Positions 63,701 to 64,000 of a stretch of DNA of 64,000 nt are shown here, in pieces. A program made the position numbers and the translations under genes. Each line of letters begins with the position of its first letter. Position 1 is the stretch's first letter. Source of the stretch: Malaciobacter marinus (GTDB lineage Bacteria > Campylobacterota > Campylobacteria > Campylobacterales > Arcobacteraceae); assembly GCF_003544855.1 (NCBI RefSeq), contig NZ_CP032101.1:1550001-1614000 (forward strand), in the 5' to 3' direction. Under the pieces are notes generated by a model. That model did not search any database, was not told the DNA's origin, and saw only the letters and a list, made by a program, of their open reading frames with translations.

Positions 63701-64000
63701 ATTATCATCTCTTACTACAACATTAGAAGAGTCTTTTAAAAGTAAATCTTGTGAACTTAAATTTACATCTACATAATAGTTTGTTACCTTACTAAAATCT
63801 ACTGTATCTCCAACACTTGTATTATTTCCACCATTAATAGTATCAATTTCATTACTTGATGAAGCATCTTTTACAAAGAAAGTATCATCTCCATCTCCAC
63901 CTTGAAGATTATTACTATCACTATTTCCAGTAAATGTATCATCTCCACTTGTACCAATAACATTTTCTATATTTATTAAAGTATCGCTACCTTGTGCTAC
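48722..64000 (-). CDS. Giant RTX adhesin/exoprotein, 5' end beyond right edge
   Basis: At least 5092 residues. The frame is open to base 64000, so the N-terminus lies outside; a TTG at 63544 is inside the repeats, not a start. Most of it is RTX: about 38 units of roughly 110 residues, each with a beta part (DTVDYS..., VxVDL...), a link xIENVIGSxxDDTI and one or more calcium-binding GGxGxD nonapeptide runs. Residues coded at about 49650-50760 form five other repeats. A second short RTX stretch lies at 49540-49620. The C-terminus (YNLDGDTTLTIDLIDVP) suits a type I secretion signal. No Cys was noticed. The exporter and LapD-like genes downstream suggest a LapA-type adhesin. Confidence 0.85.
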   Translation of the reverse strand, partial: VAQGSDTLINIENVIGTSGDDTFTGNSDSNNLQGGDGDDTFFVKDASSSNEIDTINGGNNTSVGDTVDFSKVTNYYVDVNLSSQDLLLKDSSNVVVRDDNVLNIENITGTQNEDKIIGDSSKNILKGEGGTDTIKGEAGDDIIYGSDNTDNALSSTDYELLDGGEDNDTIYGGAGNDSILGGTGVGEDSLYGEAGNDIIKGGSGVDFIDGGDNDDYINGEAGVDELRGGLGADEIYGGTEGDTIYGDNIDSNDTQTSNDNDTIFGEDGVDYIYGGFGDDTLSGGANNDYIYGGFSQTEDSGTNDTVTYENATNSVVVDFVNNKATGEGTDELYGIENAIGSKYDDTFISKLTVSNRFDGGDDESGEINGDSISYEEVNVDSTDDKVVIDLSTSADAQGYYKADIYQDGAVVTSDYLKNMENITGTNGNDTITGDDDKNTLVGLDGDDTLSGQGGNDVINGGAGNDTASFIEKNVAVEVDFKTNKATTSTETDTLIDIENAIGGSSSDTFKMNEDNKTNIINGGDTAQEDTVSYEYYTTNGVTVNLSTTQAQTVVDSSGTTDIDTILNIQNIIGSSKDDKVIGSSEDNSIILGSGNDTFIAGTDTNNDGILESGDDGVDYFDGGVGTSDWADYSVVLDDLNSSTNGIEVTLDGANEAQVNVNGQTSSDTILNVEHIKGTQDSDSIKGDVQNNSLVGQAGNDILSGEAGIDRLQGEIGDDTLLGGSGDDILEGGDGNDTLTGGVGSDKIYGGTYDDNSSTHTDTGNGVDTVDYTNALESLTIDLDVNATGGLDANGTEEGRSDGAIGDQGQGIDELYGIENVIGSNFASDTIFGSDEANIIESKAYDDYVETRAGNDTVYAGSGDDTIVATNANDGVDYIDGSSGVDTIDYSKLNESINLDLSGAASVAFDGGVVKDSWEVTVSNGDNDVVKDVENIIGSSVDDTIIGNSKANEIQGSLGADFLSGNGGNDEIYGYKKGQSETTIEYDTVSYEYLTSKSVDIDLQAGTAVVDTNDKDNLYSIENVIGGNSNDKIAGSDVKNILQGNSGDDSFISSLSDDIIYGGKLQTDGSHIDTSNSDTIDYSNEINDNNKIFVDLGTTLADGSSQIKVSSSSDMDFTTPNYTDKVYGIENINGTNNNDTISGNDETNTLEGNGGSDTLKGAGGADKLIGGSGDDMFIIDNTADATGDEIIGGDNYDTVNYQGVDQGITVNLDGVTTATVDIAGNTHTLTQIEYVIGTEYNDDITGDFNLNKIQGMGGDDTISGQAGSDKLYGGADIANSTNSGNDTLDGKAGDDTIYAGDGDDKLLGGDGKDILYAEEGADEINAENGDDTVYAGSGDDEINGGLGADTIYAGLGNDTITFEQADNKQDIVYGGDESNDSGIDTVDYSQAITGMTVNLAEDNEEGTATSQDQGTDKLYGIENIVGSNLGKDTITGNSEKNIISGMGADDTVYAKEGEDTIYGGDNNDLLYGGEGNDSIDGQTGNDTVYGQEGDDTLTGGSGDDIFKATYTTDIFDGNDKIDGGEDSDTIDYSAIVDVQYYANIDLTSQTANIYDSNNSNTIVKSDTIVSIENAIGTSGDDTFRGNDRVNSLNGSTGVDTVLYTYAALTAGIVANLDAQTTTKEVNGNILTDTITQIENVVGTDFDDTFITKLDTTNIIDASESNTNSQGLESRGDTIDYSSNGATKIVVDLDSIDTQDYSTVTVSGINSSNDKIKDIENITGTAGNDTILGNADNNTLFGMAGNDSLDGKAGVDYIDGGAGDDTITGGSSGDRLYGSSGNDIFIDNDFTADIIDGGNEDDSTRGSDTVDYSSLDTTSMTTGVNVTLNDSTVSTVTVNSDTSNHTIVNIENIYGTNKADIITGDSGNNTLKGNQGTDYIDGSLGNDVIDGGDNISGTETLIGGSGLDTIYGDDGVDYIEGGDDNDIIYGDDKNSSASLVNDDTLSGGAGEDTLFGGYGDDTLIGGANDDKLKGGEGSDTADYSNESSSINANISNSIAVGASIGIDTFESIENITGTNLAVDADTIVGNSLNNTLKGLAGDDTISELAGEDVVEGGAGNDYIIAGAGDDILNGDDNDDTTQNGTSDTLDYSTIAINDDTSDNRYVGDEVANDLYSGIEVDLTVSSAQRVHNEYGVDTITNIENIIGSDKNDYIKGNSDNNTLEGRSGDDYLVGLQGADKIIGGAGIDTANFEAGTENVIIDMTKTQVEGSEGTYRVENDGFGNKEFLDGVENIISGDKDDTIYADSASNDIKTGSGNDTIRGGEGADVIDGGDDIDTADFSDLAFGVTVDLDLDNDSSNSAEGTATSNSKTDTLRNIENVIGTEANDNIIADEKDNTLIGLGGNDSFKGLEGSDYIDGGEGNDDTIDFSDGTQGIKVDLTASQTLGTQSSYKVQDDGYGNQEFISGIENIVGTNSKDIIIGDSSDNKFEGGDEQDTLYGNAGSDTLIGGDGSDTFRGGTGDDIIYGNNENISSKDSSRDLVDYSNSSTGVKVNLSETNSNIDFFEESILNLATQTSTGEGVDRLYDIQDLNGSNQEDILAGNSESNIIKAGASNDTIIGAGGADTLMGEDGNDTILGGLDSDTIYGGDETTDTGNDTVDYSYIKNDNAINVNLSRANDQVQLVTDATISDTLNGIENVKGTKNSDIIKGDDDINSINILDGYKADDSFISSKGSDTILGGEGIDTVDYSNVDLANGGNAVIVDLGLQEATDDGYQNAGVAVKDRLESIERVIGTTGDDKLYGDSNSNTLIGNAGNDIINSREGDDSISGEAGNDELKGGTGKDIISGGSDDDTLYGNEGNDTLKGDSGADTLYGGTGNDTFEGGSDVDTLSYTNSDSGITVTLNEGNGDYGLISSTTDGEDTLNDHIEIIKGSNYADVISGFNGTALAGENYNDTFYGESNNDTINGGIGDDSIDGGAGNDTINGQAGNDVIDGSSGTDTLDFSDANSSVKVYLGKIDDNKNTVAHEVMDDGFGTQDDVTDIENIIGSNNNDTIMGTSSTNDIKAGSGDDTIIATDGGDSIDGGTNSTTSGGGDWLSFKAIDSSVTVSMQDGTISGGLGNTTILDIENIFGSKFDDSITGDEHNNSLDGYEGNDIIIGAGGNDALKGGAGDDTLRGGTGIDSYDGGEDEDIIDFYDTTSKVIVDLSNSKVIDDGYGNEESSIVNIENIGGTLNYADTLTGNNNNNKIFGYGGEDKLSGLGGVDTIYGGDNNDIISTGAGVQDIAFGDAGVDTLTGGLDGDILIGANAIEDIEEDWIDYSSSNNGIIVNLDETIDEANDNALDAILEETYSKVINSNDSNQVDYITQIENINGSNNADTLGGNSEDNSIFANGGDDTLYLSAGEDILNGGTHVNGDWLSLEYYTSGNIDLQSAWANDSRIYDIENVIDNSANNSQVVRGSNIDNTFIMYGGNDTLDGRDGNDLYDAGLGNDRIYANYGNDTIIGADGIDTLDYDGENGYSGENQGSVIILKNIDLNGDGDTNDSNESILTSSININGIDSLSDGTYDFYQVKDGRGATDYLYKNSDGTVDIENFDLTDYKDIMSADDNKNIIDAENGNDTIYANGGDDTIYGDNGNDYLNGGSGNDDINAGNGNDTIYAESGNDDLDGGSGNDYLDGGSNDDILRGDTGNDTLIGGTGNDSLYGGLDSDTLISDEGVDLINGGSNADGLDVDTLQFKEGTQGVVVNISDTSISYDGGVLNSNRLIDSFSNEESVVNIENIEGTSYNDTFAGSVDINKITGGSGDDYFYVSLGNDQIIGGLGDEDTLDFSIIDTVDGVAVDLQTQDNAVFTNAGTQYNQALVSIENVIGSSKDDKITGTDSSSNGNTLKGNAGNDEIYGLDGDDTLDGGDDNDTLIGGNGNDRLIGGEGNDTIDYTASNAGVKVNIDNITQGGLSANQATGEGTDSLSSIENVIGSNSNDTIYGNANSNTLSGNASDDKLYGMSGVDTLNGDGGADILDGGVDNDVLNGGDGNDIFIAKSGDGDDEINGGNNTDIVDYSSFSSSLNVTLDALGNANINLAGNDTLTSIEGFYGTLANDSITGNDDKNVFEGRDGADILTGNGGDDTIDGGSGNDTIYSGSGNDKIIGGTGEDWIDYSISDLGANTSSNVNLRTQTASGDNGNDVISQVEHVKVGNGTNTVEGNSLNNSLIAGNSNNDTLSYSGAASSVRVDITNGTSTGDGNDTFANFENYIGSNQEDTFINDSIDNLEIDGGNSNDLVDYSTAINQNLTVTIDGINPTTVTNGTNSDILKNIESIKTSNGDDNFILSSTQNLDILDAQEGTDTLTLSKDLDLSNVTLLNFEKIVVQDGDTLTLSARDLDNKDMQIELQGDANLIVEATSNPSEHDFANISITKGTGTVTLDVKQDVDLSSRNLGNNNLFDVFAVSAAVTLILSEAQAVSKVINGSGSAVIEVDSNSSTDFSSILNLDNSINEIIEFSSTTTFTGNLGDSKVKVVNNAVLNIDASKVTNKEFIGEGSLNITNLHATPDADFSSVLGSLNVNAFSNANVVYTGNLENVDILTIANGTTFTTDASVISAKIVNGAGTLSVTNLDEMLNTNFTNINPDTLNVDWSGTGVYIGNLTNVDKLTISSGTMKVDANILNSATTITNNSILNINNLELATSMDLTKISGNNANVDWSGTGTFTGNLGSSNLTISNGVMTISDGATINSANSIIVDSQLIVNASKIDASTISGNGVLTVNNLQDALSMDFSDLTVDTINVNWLGTATYSGNLTNVDSINISSGTMSLDDSILGNTSVTGNGNLIVNADDSSLDLSNVSSTLGTVTINDSASNVTIQGSSNNDILNLSSGDDVANLGAGDDTVNVGINNLTLNDTINAQGGNDSLNITSSGTIDSDVLTNVSGFENLNLSNGNDIILFDDTTQFNDFNTNFNSIDANGGSDTIEFDNSSVNGNLDFSNLSSFENLNLSSASDNIVLDLDEPSNIDGKAGDDNFSLDFSNIGNFNIEGGANSDTISLSGNGIEVTNDLDKLFGNLENFNGIENIDISSLNGGAGFSSDLDKEFELTNSMVEDWLGNSSGDLKLSLTKEQAENLSFTTSDSQEHNSSVSGSANSIDDGGVYNLDGDTTLTIDLIDVP
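49650..50760 (-). repeat. Five non-RTX repeats near the C-terminus of the giant protein
   Basis: Five units of about 63-84 residues share a pattern VDWSGTGxYxGNLTNVD-LTISSGTM-VDASIL-N-T-VNNL-SMDFS. Copies 3, 4 and 5 are the closest. They lack GGxGxD, so a beta-helix or solenoid between the RTX array and the C-terminus is likely. Confidence 0.6.
51200..64000 (-). repeat. RTX module array, about 110-residue period
   Basis: About 38 copies (by eye) of the link IEN(V/I)(I/x)GS/T..DD(T/K)(I/F), spaced about 330 bases, separate calcium-binding nonapeptide blocks. DNA copies are diverged, so this is an old array. A subgroup has DDGYGNxE before the link (four copies). Confidence 0.75.

Noticed and set aside
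51200-64000. CRISPR-like or satellite repeat array
   Set aside because: The recurrent DNA words come from coding of RTX motifs; spacing and sequence vary and the frame is kept throughout.

Overview
The window is strongly AT-rich, with tightly packed genes. It carries markers typical of Campylobacterota: small class I cytochromes c, a DUF1104-type periplasmic protein, a SPOR-rich envelope, rsmH-ftsL organisation, and very AT-rich -10 elements without clear -35 boxes. An Arcobacter-group bacterium fits best. A complete ectoine pathway (ectA-ectB-ectC plus a dedicated aspartokinase) and a giant calcium-binding RTX adhesin point to a marine or halotolerant relative. The genus call is inference from gene content; no database search was run.

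Layout, left to right. (1) 2-4068, minus: a 5'-complete, edge-truncated OvoA-type sulfoxide synthase, a two-TM helical-repeat protein and a gamma-glutamylcyclotransferase-fold protein, tightly coupled. (2) 4194-8724, plus: both subunits of a B12-dependent glutamate (methylaspartate) mutase, its MutL/GlmL reactivase and an AMP-forming ligase resembling the exosortase-associated family. No fermentation partner genes are present, which suggests a biosynthetic use. (3) 8840-18394: cytochrome c, degenerate GGDEF protein, multi-TM protein, NlpC/P60 lipoprotein plus D-amino-acid transaminase, an orphan RND pump with rsmH and ftsL, and an aldolase-like protein. (4) 18515-23014: HU, tRNA-Leu(CAA), several small or unknown genes, a NifX-like protein with an HTH protein, and an amidoligase plus class I glutamine amidotransferase pair. 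(5) 23170-27463: ectoine operon, with two 19-bp palindromes of identical architecture in its control region and two unknown small proteins before the aspartokinase. (6) 27475-33937: membrane TPR protein, short flagellin, glycine-zipper protein, two small cytochromes c, a histidine kinase/response regulator pair with a DUF1104 protein, a small lipoprotein, and a Sel1 protein.

(7) 33948-64000, minus: a large type I secretion and adhesion locus. In transcription order it contains a giant RTX protein (5' end beyond the right edge, at least 5092 residues), a FkbM methyltransferase, a TPR-glycosyltransferase, an ABC exporter, an HlyD-type adaptor, a Cache-like membrane protein without an output domain, a MotA/TolQ-like and a MotB/OmpA-like protein, TolC fused to three SPOR-like repeats, a LapD-like degenerate GGDEF/EAL receptor and a lipoprotein. 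Together these suggest an adhesin made, possibly glycosylated, exported through a peptidoglycan-tethered channel, and controlled by c-di-GMP and perhaps by proton-motive energy. No LapG protease is visible. This locus and the mutase-ligase cluster are the most unusual parts of the window.
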